A stretch of 64,000 nucleotides of DNA from Catellatospora coxensis (GCF_016862635.1 NZ_BONI01000044.1:1-64000), one strand, 5' to 3'. Positions 35,031 through 44,596 are shown, counted from the stretch's first letter. Notes: generated by a model from the sequence alone, not told the origin. Numbers and translations: made by a program.

Positions 35031-36328
35031 GCTGTCACCGCCTGCTGATGTGCCGCCGCCAGTGCCGCGGCGAGGATGTCCAGGCCCTCCTTGGCCTCGG
35101 CCTCGGTGAGGGTCAGCGGCGGGCCCATCCGGATCACGTTGCCGTACAGGCCGCCCTTGCCGACCAGCAGGCCGTTGGCCTTGGTCTCCTCCAGCACCCG
35201 CAGCGCCAGCTCGGGCGCCGGGTCCAGGGTGCCCGGCCGGACCAGCTCGAACGCCAGCATCAGGCCCTTGCCGCGCACCTCCGCCACGATCGGGGAGTTC
35301 AGCCCGCGTACGCCCGCGTGCAGCACCTCGCCCACCCGGGCCGCGTTGGACTGCAGGTCGTGGTTGAGCAGGTAGTCGAGCACCGCCTGCCCGGCCGAGG
35401 CGCTGATCGGGTTGCCGCCGAACGTGTTGAACGAGATAGCGGACAGGCAGTCCATGATCTCGCCGCGGGCCACCACGCCGCCCAGCGTGAAGCCGTTGCC
35501 GATGCCCTTGGCGAAGGTCAGCATGTCCGGCACCGCGTCGTGGGCCTGGTAGCCCCAGAAGTGCTCGCCGGTGCGGCCCCAGCCGGTCTGCACCTCGTCG
35601 GAGACCCACAGGATGCCGTGCTCGTCGAGCACCTCCTTGATGGCCTTGAAGTAGCCGTCGGGCGGCGCGACGAAGCCGCCGACGCCCTGGATCGGCTCGG
35701 CGATCAGGCACGCGACGTCGCCGGCGGTGGTGGTGGCCAGCACCTCGCGCAGGTCGGCCACGGAGCGCTCGATGTACTCGGCGTCGGGCAGGCCCGCGAA
35801 CACCCCGCGCAGCCGGTCGCCGGAGTGCAGGTAGCTGACGTTCACCGGGGACAGCGAGGTCGCCGACCAGCTGCGCTGGCCCGTGACGGCGAGCGCGGCG
35901 AAGCTGCGGCCGTGGTAGCTGTTGCGCATCGCCAGGATCTGGTTGCTGCGCCGGTACTGGGTGGCCAGCAGCAGGGCGGTGTCGTTGGCCTCGGTGCCGG
36001 AGTTGGCCAGGAACACCTTCGGGTTCGGGATGCCGGACACCTTGGCGATCTTCTCGGCCAGCTCGACCTGCTTGCGGATCAGGTACAGCGTCGAGGAGTG
36101 CGCGATGCCCTTGTCGAGCTGCCGCCGCACCGCGTCGGAGATCTCCGGGACGTCGTATCCGATCATCGTGGTGAGCACGCCGCCGAAGAAATCAAGGTAC
36201 GTGCGCCCCGACGCGTCGGTGACCCGGCAGCCGGAGCCGGAGACCAGCTCGATCGGGTCGGCGTACAGCGGATTGATCCAGTTGGGCATGACGGCGCGGT
36301 GGCGGTTGAGCAGTTCGTCGGTGCTCAT
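35027..36328 (-). CDS. Class III PLP-dependent aminotransferase (omega-amino acid type)
   Basis: A 433-residue class III aminotransferase. Recognisable parts are the substrate and cofactor region SGTEANDTALLLA near residue 110, the PLP phosphate contact NSYHGRSFAAL, the cofactor Asp in WVSDEVQTGWGR, and the Schiff-base Lys in TFAKGIGNGF near residue 270. With mmsA downstream it probably converts beta-alanine, 3-aminoisobutyrate or a similar omega-amino acid into its semialdehyde, the substrate of MmsA. A PucR regulator gene upstream in the same direction could control the pair. GABA or acetylornithine as substrate remain alternatives. Confidence 0.87.
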   Translation of the reverse strand: MSTDELLNRHRAVMPNWINPLYADPIELVSGSGCRVTDASGRTYLDFFGGVLTTMIGYDVPEISDAVRRQLDKGIAHSSTLYLIRKQVELAEKIAKVSGIPNPKVFLANSGTEANDTALLLATQYRRSNQILAMRNSYHGRSFAALAVTGQRSWSATSLSPVNVSYLHSGDRLRGVFAGLPDAEYIERSVADLREVLATTTAGDVACLIAEPIQGVGGFVAPPDGYFKAIKEVLDEHGILWVSDEVQTGWGRTGEHFWGYQAHDAVPDMLTFAKGIGNGFTLGGVVARGEIMDCLSAISFNTFGGNPISASAGQAVLDYLLNHDLQSNAARVGEVLHAGVRGLNSPIVAEVRGKGLMLAFELVRPGTLDPAPELALRVLEETKANGLLVGKGGLYGNVIRMGPPLTLTEAEAKEGLDILAAALAAAHQQAVTA

Positions 36329-36506
36329 GGGCTAACACGTCCTTCGGCGGGCGGTATCGGCTGTGTGTGAGATCACCCTGGACGCTCCCAGCTCCGGGAG
36401 CCCTGGGCAAGCTACATCGTGCCAGCCGCCGCCGTGTCGACCTGACAGATCGTCAAGCCGGGAGGGTACGCGCAGTGCTGCTCGCCTAAGAATCGAAGGT
36501 TTGGTG

Positions 36507-38234
36507 TCAGCCCCGCAACGCGTCCCTCGCCAGCAGCGCCACGTGCAACGACAGGCACACCTGCACCGAGTCCAGGTCCACTCCCAGAATGCGCTCGATC
36601 CGGGCCAGCCGCTCGTAGAAGGCGGGCCGGGACAGGTGCGCCGCGCCCGCGGCGATCGACTTGTTGCGCCCGTGCTCCAGGAACACCCGCAGCGTCGGCA
36701 GCAGCGCGTCCCTCGGATGCTCGGCGTCGTACGCCAGCAGCGCCCCGAGCTGTCGCTCCACGAACGTCTGCAGCCGCGGCTCGTCCCGCAGCAGGTGCAG
36801 CAGCCCCGGCAGGCCCACGTTGGGCAGCCGGTGCACGTCCGGGCCGGCCGGGTCGTGCCGGGCGGCCTCGGCCACCTGGCGCGCCTCCACCAGCGAGCGC
36901 CGGGCCTCGCGCAGGCTGTCCACGCCCGAGCCGGCCGCGATCAGCAGCGTGTCCGCCCGTCCCCGGCGCAGCGCGGCGGCGAAGGCCTCCAGCGCGGGCT
37001 CCTCCTCCCCGCGTACCGCCAGCAGCGCGCCTACCGCCCGGTCGTCGACGGCGCTGGTCAACCCGGTCTGCTTGGCCTCGCGCAGCGCCTGCGAGGCGGC
37101 GTCGGCCAGGTCGCGCAGCGCCGCCTGGCCCGCCTCGGTGCCCGCGGCCAGCGACTCGTCCCGGTGCCGCACCACCACCCCGACCAGGCGGCGGCGCTCC
37201 AGCTGGATGCCCAGCGCGGCGGCCCGCAGCGCCACCTCCGACACCGGCAGGCTGTGATCCAGCAGCGCCGACAGCAGGGTGCCGTGCAGCTGCCGCTCCA
37301 GCCCCTCGGCGTCACGCCGGATCAAGCGGCCCAGCGCGAGCGTCGAGGCCGCCCGCTCCAGCAGGATGATCAGGCGTGTCGGAGGCGTCGCCGAGGGCGC
37401 GGCCAGCCCGGCATCAGGCTCGTCCCACGAGCCGTCCGGCCCCTGCGCCGTGGCGAGCGGGGCGTCCACCGGGCGGCCCGCGGCCGTCCCCGAGGCGGGC
37501 CAGCGCAGCAGCAGCCGCCCCCAGTCCTGCCCACGCGCCCCGACCGGGGTGACCAGCCAGCCCGTGTCCGGGTCGTACCCGGTGCGCCCGCTGCCCGACG
37601 GCTGCGCCTTGACCCGCCGGGAATGCTGCTCCCAGCCGTCCAGGAGCATCTCCGCGCGGTCTCCGGCCGCGTCGTAGGCCAGAACCTGGCGGGCCAGGTT
37701 CTCCAGCACCACGGGGCAGCCGGCGAGCTGCGCCGCCTGGTGCACCACCTCGGCGGGCTCCGCGCCCTCCACGCTCAGCTCGGTGAACCGCTGGTGGATC
37801 TGCTCGGTGGCGCGCAGTTCGGCGAGTTGCGCGTCCACGATCAGCGCGTGCACGGCCTCGGTGATCTGCACGAACGGGGTCGGCCGGCGCAGCTCGACGA
37901 GCGGCAGGCCGGCCTTCTGCGCGGCGGCCGCCATCACCCGCGGCACGCTCGCCGTGTACCGCCGCCCCAGCTCCACGATCAGCCCGGACACGCCCACCTC
38001 GGCCAGGTCGTTGACGAACGCCCGTACGCCCGCGTCGTCGGCGGGCAGGCCGATGCCGGTGGTCAGCACCAGCTCGCCGCCGCGCAGCAGGGTCGCGATG
38101 TCGGGCACCTCCGCCGAGTGCACCCAGCGCACCGGCCGGTCGAGCCCCGACTCCCCCGCGACCAGCCGCGGCGCGCCGATCCGCACCGGGTCCAGCGCGA
38201 TCACCTCACGCACCGTCGGGAACACCGCGGTCAC
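36507..38234 (-). CDS. PucR family transcriptional regulator
   Basis: A 575-residue regulator. The N-terminal PucR domain (about residues 1-130) begins TVREVIALDPVR and includes LVLTTGIGLP; the middle is GAF-like or a degenerate GGDEF-like region; the C-terminal PucR helix-turn-helix (HTH_30) is seen in AAGAAHLSRPAFYERLARIE near residue 535. PucR proteins activate purine, amino acid or GABA breakdown genes. Its position directly upstream of the aminotransferase-mmsA pair, same strand, with 178 bases between, suggests it controls them. That gap has a GCTCCC/GGGAGC hairpin at 36384-36401. Confidence 0.9.
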   Translation of the reverse strand: MTAVFPTVREVIALDPVRIGAPRLVAGESGLDRPVRWVHSAEVPDIATLLRGGELVLTTGIGLPADDAGVRAFVNDLAEVGVSGLIVELGRRYTASVPRVMAAAAQKAGLPLVELRRPTPFVQITEAVHALIVDAQLAELRATEQIHQRFTELSVEGAEPAEVVHQAAQLAGCPVVLENLARQVLAYDAAGDRAEMLLDGWEQHSRRVKAQPSGSGRTGYDPDTGWLVTPVGARGQDWGRLLLRWPASGTAAGRPVDAPLATAQGPDGSWDEPDAGLAAPSATPPTRLIILLERAASTLALGRLIRRDAEGLERQLHGTLLSALLDHSLPVSEVALRAAALGIQLERRRLVGVVVRHRDESLAAGTEAGQAALRDLADAASQALREAKQTGLTSAVDDRAVGALLAVRGEEEPALEAFAAALRRGRADTLLIAAGSGVDSLREARRSLVEARQVAEAARHDPAGPDVHRLPNVGLPGLLHLLRDEPRLQTFVERQLGALLAYDAEHPRDALLPTLRVFLEHGRNKSIAAGAAHLSRPAFYERLARIERILGVDLDSVQVCLSLHVALLARDALRG

Positions 38235-38352
38235 CGCGGTCCCGCCGCGGCGTCACGCCCGGCACGTCTGCAACAGCTGGCCATTCCCCGACCTCGACAG
38301 CCCTATGGTCCGTTCAGCCTAACCACGCCGCCGAGCCGCACCGGCCACCCGG

Positions 38353-38796
38353 TCACGAAGCCGCGGTCTCCGCCTGCTCGTATCGGCCGGCCAGGTGGCG
38401 CAGCAGCACCAACGGGAACACCCCCAGCGCGGTCAGCGGGACCGCGCACCAGAGCCCCAGGCCGCCCTGGTACACCGACAGCCCCGATGCGGCGACGGTG
38501 GCCGACCACCACACGTCGGCGATCGCGATGCCCAGTAGCAGCCGGCGCGGCGCACGAGCACGCCACGCCGGCTCGTCCTCCTGGCCGCCTCGGCGCCGAT
38601 CCCACCAGGCCGACGCCGTCCCGACCGCCGCGAAGAAGACCCAGACGGAGAGGAACATCCGCCAGCTGAAGGGGCCCGGCTCCGAGCCGAGAACGGCGAT
38701 CAGCGCCACGAGCGACAGCTGAATCACCCCGACCAGGGCGAGCACTTCCACCGGCACCGCCCACCAGCCGATACGCCGCCTGAGCCGGGTCAGCAC
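38353..38796 (-). CDS. Hypothetical membrane protein
   Basis: A product of about 147 residues with four hydrophobic segments and Arg-rich ends (LTRLRRRIGWW at the start). I recognise no family. The segment ASAWWDRRRGGQEDEP forms a charged loop after the second helix. The GTG at 38796 is chosen; a TTG at 38847 would add 17 residues. Neither has a clear ribosome site. The bases upstream (about 38850-38865) contain GATCTTGCGCGGAAC, similar to half of a family A repeat. Confidence 0.6.
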   Translation of the reverse strand: MLTRLRRRIGWWAVPVEVLALVGVIQLSLVALIAVLGSEPGPFSWRMFLSVWVFFAAVGTASAWWDRRRGGQEDEPAWRARAPRRLLLGIAIADVWWSATVAASGLSVYQGGLGLWCAVPLTALGVFPLVLLRHLAGRYEQAETAAS

Positions 38797-38881
38797 AGCG
38801 TCGTCCCGCTTCGGAAGATCATGGCGCGCAGTGTAGGCGCCGACCAAAACAGATCTTGCGCGGAACGGGCGGCAGCCGGGG

Positions 38882-39679
38882 TCAGGCGGGGTCGTCGCGG
38901 GTGAGTTCCCAGCAGGCGACGGCCGTCGCGGCGGCGACGTTGAGGGAGTCGACGCCCCGGCGCATGGGCAGGCGCACCCGTACGTCGCTGGCCTCCAGGG
39001 CGTGCCGGGACAGGCCCGGCCCCTCCGCCCCCAGCAGCAGCGCCGGGCGCAGCCGCTGGGTGTCGGTGAGCCGCTGCATCGGCACCGCGTCGGCCGCGGG
39101 GGTCATCGCGAGGATCGTGTACCCCGCGTCGCGCACCTCCGACAGCGCCTGCGGCCACGGATCGAGCTTCGCGTACGGGATCGCGAACACCTCGCCCATG
39201 CTCACCCGCACGCTGCGCCGGTAGAGCGGATCCGCGCAGGTCGGCGACAGCAGCACCGCGTCCACCCCCAGCGCCGCCACACCCCTGAAGATCGCCCCGA
39301 TGTTCGTATGGTTGTTGATGTCTTCCAATATGACCACGCGCCGGGCCGCGGCCAGCACCTCCGAGGCCGCGAGCGCGGGCTGCCGGTGGAAACTCGCCAG
39401 CACGCCCCGGTGCACGTGGAACCCGGTGACCTGCTCCAGCACCTCCGGCTCGGCCCCGTACACCGGCGCGCCGTCGAGATCGGCGACCTGCCCCGCCCGC
39501 TTGGCCTCGACCAGGAACGAGCGCGGCCGGTAGCCGGCCCGCAGCGCGCGGCGCAGCACCAGCTCGCCCTCGGCGATGAACAGCCCGTGCGGCGGCTCCC
39601 AGCGGGTACGCAGCTCGACGTCGGTCAGCGCCCGGTAGTCCGCGATGCGTTCGTCGCCCGGATCGGTGATCAGTTCCAC
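38882..39679 (-). CDS. TrmH/SpoU family RNA 2'-O-methyltransferase
   Basis: A 265-residue SPOUT methyltransferase. Motif 1 is LEDINNHTNIGAIFR near residue 107, motif 2 is ALLLGAEGPGLS near residue 210, and motif 3 is RLPMRRGVDSLNVAAATAV near 235, which together form the SAM-binding knot. An N-terminal substrate-binding domain precedes them. It methylates a ribose in rRNA or tRNA; the exact site cannot be told. The GTG at 39679 (VELITDPGDERI) is chosen by the typical family start; the longer frame runs into Pro/Arg-rich non-coding sequence. Confidence 0.88.
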   Translation of the reverse strand: MELITDPGDERIADYRALTDVELRTRWEPPHGLFIAEGELVLRRALRAGYRPRSFLVEAKRAGQVADLDGAPVYGAEPEVLEQVTGFHVHRGVLASFHRQPALAASEVLAAARRVVILEDINNHTNIGAIFRGVAALGVDAVLLSPTCADPLYRRSVRVSMGEVFAIPYAKLDPWPQALSEVRDAGYTILAMTPAADAVPMQRLTDTQRLRPALLLGAEGPGLSRHALEASDVRVRLPMRRGVDSLNVAAATAVACWELTRDDPA

Positions 39680-39837
39680 GTCCCGATTCTGCCGTCCGGG
39701 GCGGCACGGCCCGGCGGCGACACCGCGCTTGGGGCGATCAGGCCCGCCGGAAGGTAGGATCGGCCACCGCCGCCCGTCCATCGGCCGTCTGCCCTGACTC
39801 GCTCAGCCGGTCGGACGTCCCCAATCCTGAGGTATCG

Positions 39838-40575
39838 ATGAAGAGCACCGCTCCGAAGATCACCGTGGTCGTGCCCACGTACAACGAGCGCGACAACCTG
39901 CCGAAGCTCGTCGACCTGCTGGCTGCCCTGCCGGTGGCGAACCTGCACGTGCTGGTGGTCGACGACAACTCGCCGGACGGCACGGGCGAGGTCGCCGACA
40001 AGCTGGCCGTCGACGGGCCCGTCCCGGTCACGGTGCTGCACCGCACGGCCAAGGACGGGCTGGGCCGGGCCTACGTGGCGGGCATGACCCAGGCGCTGGA
40101 CGAGGGCGCGGACATCGTCATCCAGATGGACGCCGACCTGTCCCACCCGACCACCGCGATCCCCGCCATGCTGCAGACGCTGGCGGACACCGACGCGGCC
40201 GTGGTGCTCGGCTCGCGCTACGTCACCGGCGGCGCGGTCGCCAGCGACTGGCCGTGGCACCGCAAGGCCCTGTCGGCCTGGGCCAACTTCTACGTCAACG
40301 CCATCCTGCGGCTCCGGGTCAAGGACGCCACCGCCGGCTTCAAGGCCTGGCGATCCCAGACCCTGCGCGCGATCGACGTCGCCTCGGTCCAGAGCAACGG
40401 CTACGCCTTCCAGGTCGAGATGAACCACCGCGTGGTCCGCCAGGGCCTGCGCATCGCCGAGGTCCCGATCCGCTTCGAGGAACGCGAGGAAGGCGTCTCC
40501 AAGATGAGCCTCGGCGTACAGATCGAGTCCGCCCTGGTCCCCTGGAAACTCCTCCTGGGCCGCAACCCGCACTGA
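39838..40575 (+). CDS. Polyprenol-phosphate mannose synthase (GT2)
   Basis: A 245-residue GT2 glycosyltransferase of the DPM1/Ppm1 type: VVVPTYNERDNLPKLV at the start, the nucleotide site DDNSPDGTGEVA, and the metal site QMDADLSHP near residue 100. It moves mannose from GDP-mannose to polyprenyl phosphate at the inner membrane face. No apolipoprotein N-acyltransferase domain is fused, unlike some actinobacterial versions. Product could be used by the PIG-V-like enzyme at 7375-8739 and by protein O-mannosylation. ATG at 39838; a strong terminator follows the stop. Confidence 0.88.
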   Translation: MKSTAPKITVVVPTYNERDNLPKLVDLLAALPVANLHVLVVDDNSPDGTGEVADKLAVDGPVPVTVLHRTAKDGLGRAYVAGMTQALDEGADIVIQMDADLSHPTTAIPAMLQTLADTDAAVVLGSRYVTGGAVASDWPWHRKALSAWANFYVNAILRLRVKDATAGFKAWRSQTLRAIDVASVQSNGYAFQVEMNHRVVRQGLRIAEVPIRFEEREEGVSKMSLGVQIESALVPWKLLLGRNPH

Positions 40576-40588
40576 TCCCCGTGACACC

Positions 40589-40622
40589 AGAAGGGCCGGC
40601 AGCCTTCGCTGCCGGCCCTTCT
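40589..40622 (+). terminator. Terminator of the mannose synthase gene
   Basis: A perfect 15-bp stem AGAAGGGCCGGCAGC (40589-40603) with its complement (40608-40622) and a CTTC tetraloop lies 14 bases after the stop codon. Confidence 0.8.
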
Positions 40623-40634
40623 GCGTCACTCCAA

Positions 40635-40715
40635 GATCCCGACGATCTTGCGTGAACTGTTGGGAGTTTGTCCGGTTCGCCCGTGTCGTACCCACAGTTC
40701 GCGCAAGATCGTCGC
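40635..40715. repeat. Palindromic intergenic repeat family A, copy 3
   Basis: The left arm (40635-40663) carries CCGACGATCTTGCGTGAACTGT, and the right arm (40691-40715) carries CCCACAGTTC then GCAAGATCGTCG; CGTGTCGTAC lies between. Same orientation as the 20045 copy, with substitutions in the outer arm. It lies between the convergent mannose synthase and SPFH genes. Confidence 0.8.
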
Positions 40716-40737
40716 CGCGTGGGGGCGGCGAGGGCCG

Positions 40738-41745
40738 TTACTCCTTGGGGAGGCGGCTGGTTTCGATTTCGATCTCCTTGACGGCGGCGGCGGCCGCCTC
40801 GGCTACGCGCTGGGCCTCGGCCTCGGCTTCGGCGCCCGACTCGCGGGCCGCCTCGGCGGCGGCGGGGTCGGGGCGCAGGCCGCCGAAGGTGGCGGCGATG
40901 CCGTCGAGGGCCTTGGTGAGCTCGACCGGGACGATCCAGAGCTTGTTCGAGGCGCCGGCCGCGATCTGCGGGAGGGCCTGCAGGTACTGCCAGGCCATCA
41001 CCTTGTTGTCGGGCGAGGACACGTGGATGGCGTCGACGACCAGCTTGATCGCCTTGGCCTGGCCCTCGGCCTGCAGGATGCGGGCCTGCCGCTCACCGTC
41101 GGCGCGCAGCACCGCCGCCTGCTTCTCACCCTCGGCGGTGAGGATCTGCGACTGCTTGTGGCCTTCGGCGTTGAGGATCGCGGCGCGGCGGTCACGCTCG
41201 GCGCGCATCTGCTTCTCCATGGAGTCGCGGATGCTCGGCGGCGGCTCGATCGCCTTGATCTCGACGCGGGTCACCTTGACGCCCCAGCGGCCGGTGTTCT
41301 CGTCGAGCACCGCCGACAGCTGCCGGTTGACCTCCTCGCGGCTGGTCAGCGAGCGCTCGAGGTCCATCGAGCCGATGACGTTACGCAGGGTGGTGACGGT
41401 CAGCTGCTCGATCGCCTGCAGGAAGTTGGCGATCTCGTAGGTGGCCCGCACCGGGTCGATGACCTTGAAGTACAGCACGGTGTCGATGGAGACCACCAGG
41501 TTGTCCGACGTGATCACCGGCTGCGGCGGGAAGCTGACCACCTGCTCGCGCAGGTCGACCTTGGTCCGCACGGCGTCGATGAACGGCACCAGGATGTTCA
41601 GACCGGGGGTCAGCGTGCGGTTGTACTTGCCGAGGCGCTCGACCACGTCGTTGCGCTGCTGCGGCACGATCTTGACCATCTTGATCAGCGTGATCAGGAC
41701 GATCAGCGCGATGATGGCCACCAGCGCGGTGATAAAAGTCTCCAT
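40738..41745 (-). CDS. SPFH/Band 7 family protein (stomatin/QmcA-like)
   Basis: A 335-residue membrane-anchored scaffold. One N-terminal transmembrane helix (residues 4-24) is followed by the Band 7 domain (VERLGKYNRTLTPGLNILVPF) and a long coiled-coil with repeated AEG-x-K-Q units (AEGHKQSQILTAEGEKQ). Such proteins form large rings and work with NfeD partners in membrane microdomain organisation and protein quality control. The start ATG at 41745 shares a base with the stop of the NfeD gene (TGATG). A TTG three bases upstream is not preferred. Confidence 0.92.
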   Translation of the reverse strand: METFITALVAIIALIVLITLIKMVKIVPQQRNDVVERLGKYNRTLTPGLNILVPFIDAVRTKVDLREQVVSFPPQPVITSDNLVVSIDTVLYFKVIDPVRATYEIANFLQAIEQLTVTTLRNVIGSMDLERSLTSREEVNRQLSAVLDENTGRWGVKVTRVEIKAIEPPPSIRDSMEKQMRAERDRRAAILNAEGHKQSQILTAEGEKQAAVLRADGERQARILQAEGQAKAIKLVVDAIHVSSPDNKVMAWQYLQALPQIAAGASNKLWIVPVELTKALDGIAATFGGLRPDPAAAEAARESGAEAEAEAQRVAEAAAAAVKEIEIETSRLPKE

Positions 41746-42179
41746 CAATCCCTCCAGACCAGCGCGGTCGCGCCGTCCACTTTCACTACCCGGACCCGGT
41801 CACCCGGGACATATGTCTTCGTGGCGTCGTACGGCCGAGCCCGCCAGAGCTCGCCGCCGATCTTGACCAGGCCGTTGTCGGCGTCGACCCGCTCCACCAC
41901 GAGCGCGTCCGCGCCCTCGGTGACCGCGAGCCCCATCGAGGCGGCATCGGCATCCTGCCGGAACCAGCGGTGCTTCATCCAGGGGCGCACCACCGCCAGC
42001 GAGAGGACCGACACCCCGATGAACACGATGCCCTGGATCCAGCCGGGTGCCCCGCCCAGACCCACCAGCGAGGCGACCAGCGCGCCGGCGCCCAGCATCA
42101 GCAGCACGAACGTGCCGGTGAAAAGCTCCGCGATCACCGCCACCGCTGCGAGGAGTAGCCACCACATCCAATCTTCCAC
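41745..42179 (-). CDS. NfeD family membrane protein
   Basis: A 144-residue short NfeD protein: hydrophobic helices over residues 4-65, then a C-terminal OB-fold domain (GLVKIGGELWRARP to VPGDRVRVVKVDG). NfeD and SPFH genes are paired across bacteria and the products interact in the membrane. It starts with GTG at 42179 and is the first gene of the two-gene operon; no strong ribosome site is seen, so translation may depend on a short leader. Confidence 0.92.
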   Translation of the reverse strand: MEDWMWWLLLAAVAVIAELFTGTFVLLMLGAGALVASLVGLGGAPGWIQGIVFIGVSVLSLAVVRPWMKHRWFRQDADAASMGLAVTEGADALVVERVDADNGLVKIGGELWRARPYDATKTYVPGDRVRVVKVDGATALVWRD

Positions 42180-42372
42180 GTGCTGATCGTGTCACGCGCA
42201 CGCCAGTGTTGGGGGGTGTGGATCTCCTCGTCCGTTCGGACAGATCCGGAGGTACGCCCAGCCAGCCGGGGTAACGCCTTGGCCTGGACGCCGTTGTCCG
42301 CATAGGTTGTCCAGCGCAGTTGGCAGCGTTCGGGGTGCGGCGGCACCGGCGGGCGCACAGGGTGGAGAGACG

Positions 42373-43689
42373 ATGACGCTGAACACGCAGACCGCGGCCC
42401 GCTTCGACGAGCTGGTCGCCGGCGCGCAGGCGCAGGGGCGTACCCCCTGCCTGGTGGCGGCCGTGGTGCGCGACGGGCGACCGGCCCACCTCGCCGTGGC
42501 CGGGACCGATCCGGCGACCGGGGCGGCGCCCACCGGCGACACCCAGTTCCGCATCGGCTCGATCAGCAAGACGCTGACCGCCGTGCTGCTGATGCAGCTG
42601 CGCGACGAGGGCGCGCTCGCCCTGGACGACCTGCTCTACCGGCACCTGCCCGGCACCCCGGTCGGCAGCGCCATCACCATCCGCCAGCTGCTCGGCCACA
42701 TCTCCGGCCTGCAGCGCGAGCCCGACGGCCTCTGGTGGGAGCGGCACGACGGCCCCGACCTGGACACCTTCCTCGCCGCGCTGACGCCGGACAAGCTCGC
42801 CTACCCGCCGCACCGCGCCTACCACTACTCCAATCTGGCGTACGGGCTGCTCGGCGCGGTCGCGCACCGGCTCACCGGTCTGCACTGGACGGAGCTGGTC
42901 ACCAAACGCCTGCTGGAGCCGCTGGGCATGACCCGCACCAGCTACACCGAGGTCGAGCCGTTCGCCCGCGGCTACGTGGTGCACCCGTGGCACGGCACGC
43001 TGAACGAGGAGCCGCGCACCGACGCCGGTGCGATGGCCCCCGCCGGGCAGCTCTGGTCCACCGCCGACGACCTGCTCAAGTGGGCCGCGTTCCTGGCCGA
43101 GCCGGACCCGGCGGTGCTCGCCCCGGCGACGCTGGCCGAGATGTGCGCCCCGGTCGTGATGACCGACCTGGACGCCTGGACCGCCGGCCACGGGCTCGGC
43201 CTCGAAGTGACCCGCAGCGGCGAGCGCATCTTCGCCGGGCACGGCGGGTCCATGCCCGGCTACCTGGCGCACCTGTGGACGCACCGGCCCAGCCGGACCG
43301 GCGTGGTCACCTTCGCCAACGCGTACACCCTGCACGGGCAGCGCATGGCCGACCTGAGCCGGCAGCTGCTGACCGAGGTCCTCGACGCCGAACCGGAGCG
43401 CCCGGCGCCGTGGCAGCCGCAGCCCGCCGGGCAGCCGCACGAGCTGGAGGGCACGTGGTGGTGGATGGGGCGGGAGTTCGCCGCCCGCTTCGACGCCGAC
43501 GCGGGCGAGCTGGTCTTCACCCCGGTCACCGTGCCCGGCACCCCGTGGCGGTTCACCACCGAGGGCGCGGACGTGTGGCGCTGCCACAGCGGCAGCAACG
43601 ACGGCGAGGTGATGCGGGTCCGCCGCGACGCCGAGCGCACCCCGGTGGAGCTGGACATCGCCACGTTCCTGCACACCCGGCAGCCGTGA
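42373..43689 (+). CDS. Serine hydrolase, class C beta-lactamase/DD-peptidase fold
   Basis: A 438-residue penicillin-binding-protein-like hydrolase. The catalytic SxxK is SISKT near residue 60, the YxN motif is HYSNLAYG near residue 155, and the third motif is GHGGSMPGY near residue 295. There is no signal peptide or lipobox, so it is probably cytoplasmic, an esterase or amidase rather than an antibiotic resistance enzyme. The last 90 residues form an extra beta-rich domain found in similar proteins. ATG at 42373, with GTGGAGAG upstream. Confidence 0.88.
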   Translation: MTLNTQTAARFDELVAGAQAQGRTPCLVAAVVRDGRPAHLAVAGTDPATGAAPTGDTQFRIGSISKTLTAVLLMQLRDEGALALDDLLYRHLPGTPVGSAITIRQLLGHISGLQREPDGLWWERHDGPDLDTFLAALTPDKLAYPPHRAYHYSNLAYGLLGAVAHRLTGLHWTELVTKRLLEPLGMTRTSYTEVEPFARGYVVHPWHGTLNEEPRTDAGAMAPAGQLWSTADDLLKWAAFLAEPDPAVLAPATLAEMCAPVVMTDLDAWTAGHGLGLEVTRSGERIFAGHGGSMPGYLAHLWTHRPSRTGVVTFANAYTLHGQRMADLSRQLLTEVLDAEPERPAPWQPQPAGQPHELEGTWWWMGREFAARFDADAGELVFTPVTVPGTPWRFTTEGADVWRCHSGSNDGEVMRVRRDAERTPVELDIATFLHTRQP

Positions 43690-43693
43690 GCGG

Positions 43694-44506
43694 CTACTCC
43701 GGCGCGGTCACGAAGTCGATGAGCCGCTCGACCGAGTTGACCAGGGGCGTCTCCAGGTCGTGGTAGCTGTCCACGCGCGACAGCAGCCGCCGCCAGAACA
43801 GCGCGGGCTCCTTCACACCGAGCGCGGCGCAGATGCCCTCCTTCCACGGGTGCCCGTACGGCACCACCGGCCACTCCTCCATGCCCAGCCGCGACGGCTT
43901 CACCGCCTGCCACACGTCCACGTACGGGTGTCCGGCGATCAGGCAGTGCGGGCTGTCCACCGCCTGCGCGAGCCGGGCCTCCTTGGTGCCCGTGACCAGG
44001 TGGTCCACCAGCACGCCCAGCCGCCGTCCCGGGCCGGGCGCGAACTCGCGCACCGCGGCGGGCAGGTCGTCGACGCCGTGCAGCGGCTCCACCACGACCG
44101 CCTCGGCGCGCAGGTCGTCGCCCCAGATGCGCTCCAGCAGCTCGGCGTCGTGCAGGCCCTCGACCCAGATCCGGCCGGCGCGGGCCACCTGGGCGCGGGC
44201 CGGCCCGGCGGCGACCGAACCGGACGCGGTACGGCGCGGCTGCGCGGGCGCCGCGGAGGCCTGCGGGCGGCGCAGCGTCACCACCGTCCCATCCAGTAGG
44301 AAGGCGGCGGGTTCCAGTGGGAAGTGCCTGCGGCGGCCGTGGCGGTCCTCCAGGGTCACCGCGCCGTACTCGAAACCCACGATCTCCCCGCAGAACCCGC
44401 TGCCCGCGTCCTCCACGACCATGCCCAGCTCAGCGTCGTGTTCGGGGGTCACCCGGCGAGGCTTGCGGCGGTCGAAGGAATCGAGCACATCATCGCTGTA
44501 GCGCAT
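43694..44506 (-). CDS. DUF3097 family protein
   Basis: A 270-residue conserved actinobacterial protein (DUF3097). The first 90 residues form a small beta-barrel-like domain (CGEIVGFEYGAVTLEDRHGR), and the rest, WVEGLHDAELLERIWGDDLRAEAVVVEPLHG, followed by LGVLVDHLVTGTKEA, resembles a TOPRIM-type fold with conserved Glu and Asp-x-Asp-like acids. That suggests nucleic-acid or nucleotide chemistry, but no activity is known. The ATG at 44506 matches the start of relatives. Stop lies five bases from the convergent serine hydrolase stop. Confidence 0.85.
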   Translation of the reverse strand: MRYSDDVLDSFDRRKPRRVTPEHDAELGMVVEDAGSGFCGEIVGFEYGAVTLEDRHGRRRHFPLEPAAFLLDGTVVTLRRPQASAAPAQPRRTASGSVAAGPARAQVARAGRIWVEGLHDAELLERIWGDDLRAEAVVVEPLHGVDDLPAAVREFAPGPGRRLGVLVDHLVTGTKEARLAQAVDSPHCLIAGHPYVDVWQAVKPSRLGMEEWPVVPYGHPWKEGICAALGVKEPALFWRRLLSRVDSYHDLETPLVNSVERLIDFVTAPE

Positions 44507-44596
44507 GCGACGGCACCCTAGTCCCCGCGCGCGTCGCGCGCTCAATGACGCGCCGGTCCGGGACAAACCCCAGGAACAGCACGTACCCTGGTCGGC

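Noticed and set aside
36363-38669. A 768-codon plus-strand frame opposite the PucR gene
   Set aside because: Gln/Arg/His-rich shadow of a recognisable regulator on the minus strand.
42373-43689. Serine hydrolase as an antibiotic-resistance beta-lactamase
   Set aside because: It has no signal peptide, and its sequence is typical of cytoplasmic esterase-like members of the fold.
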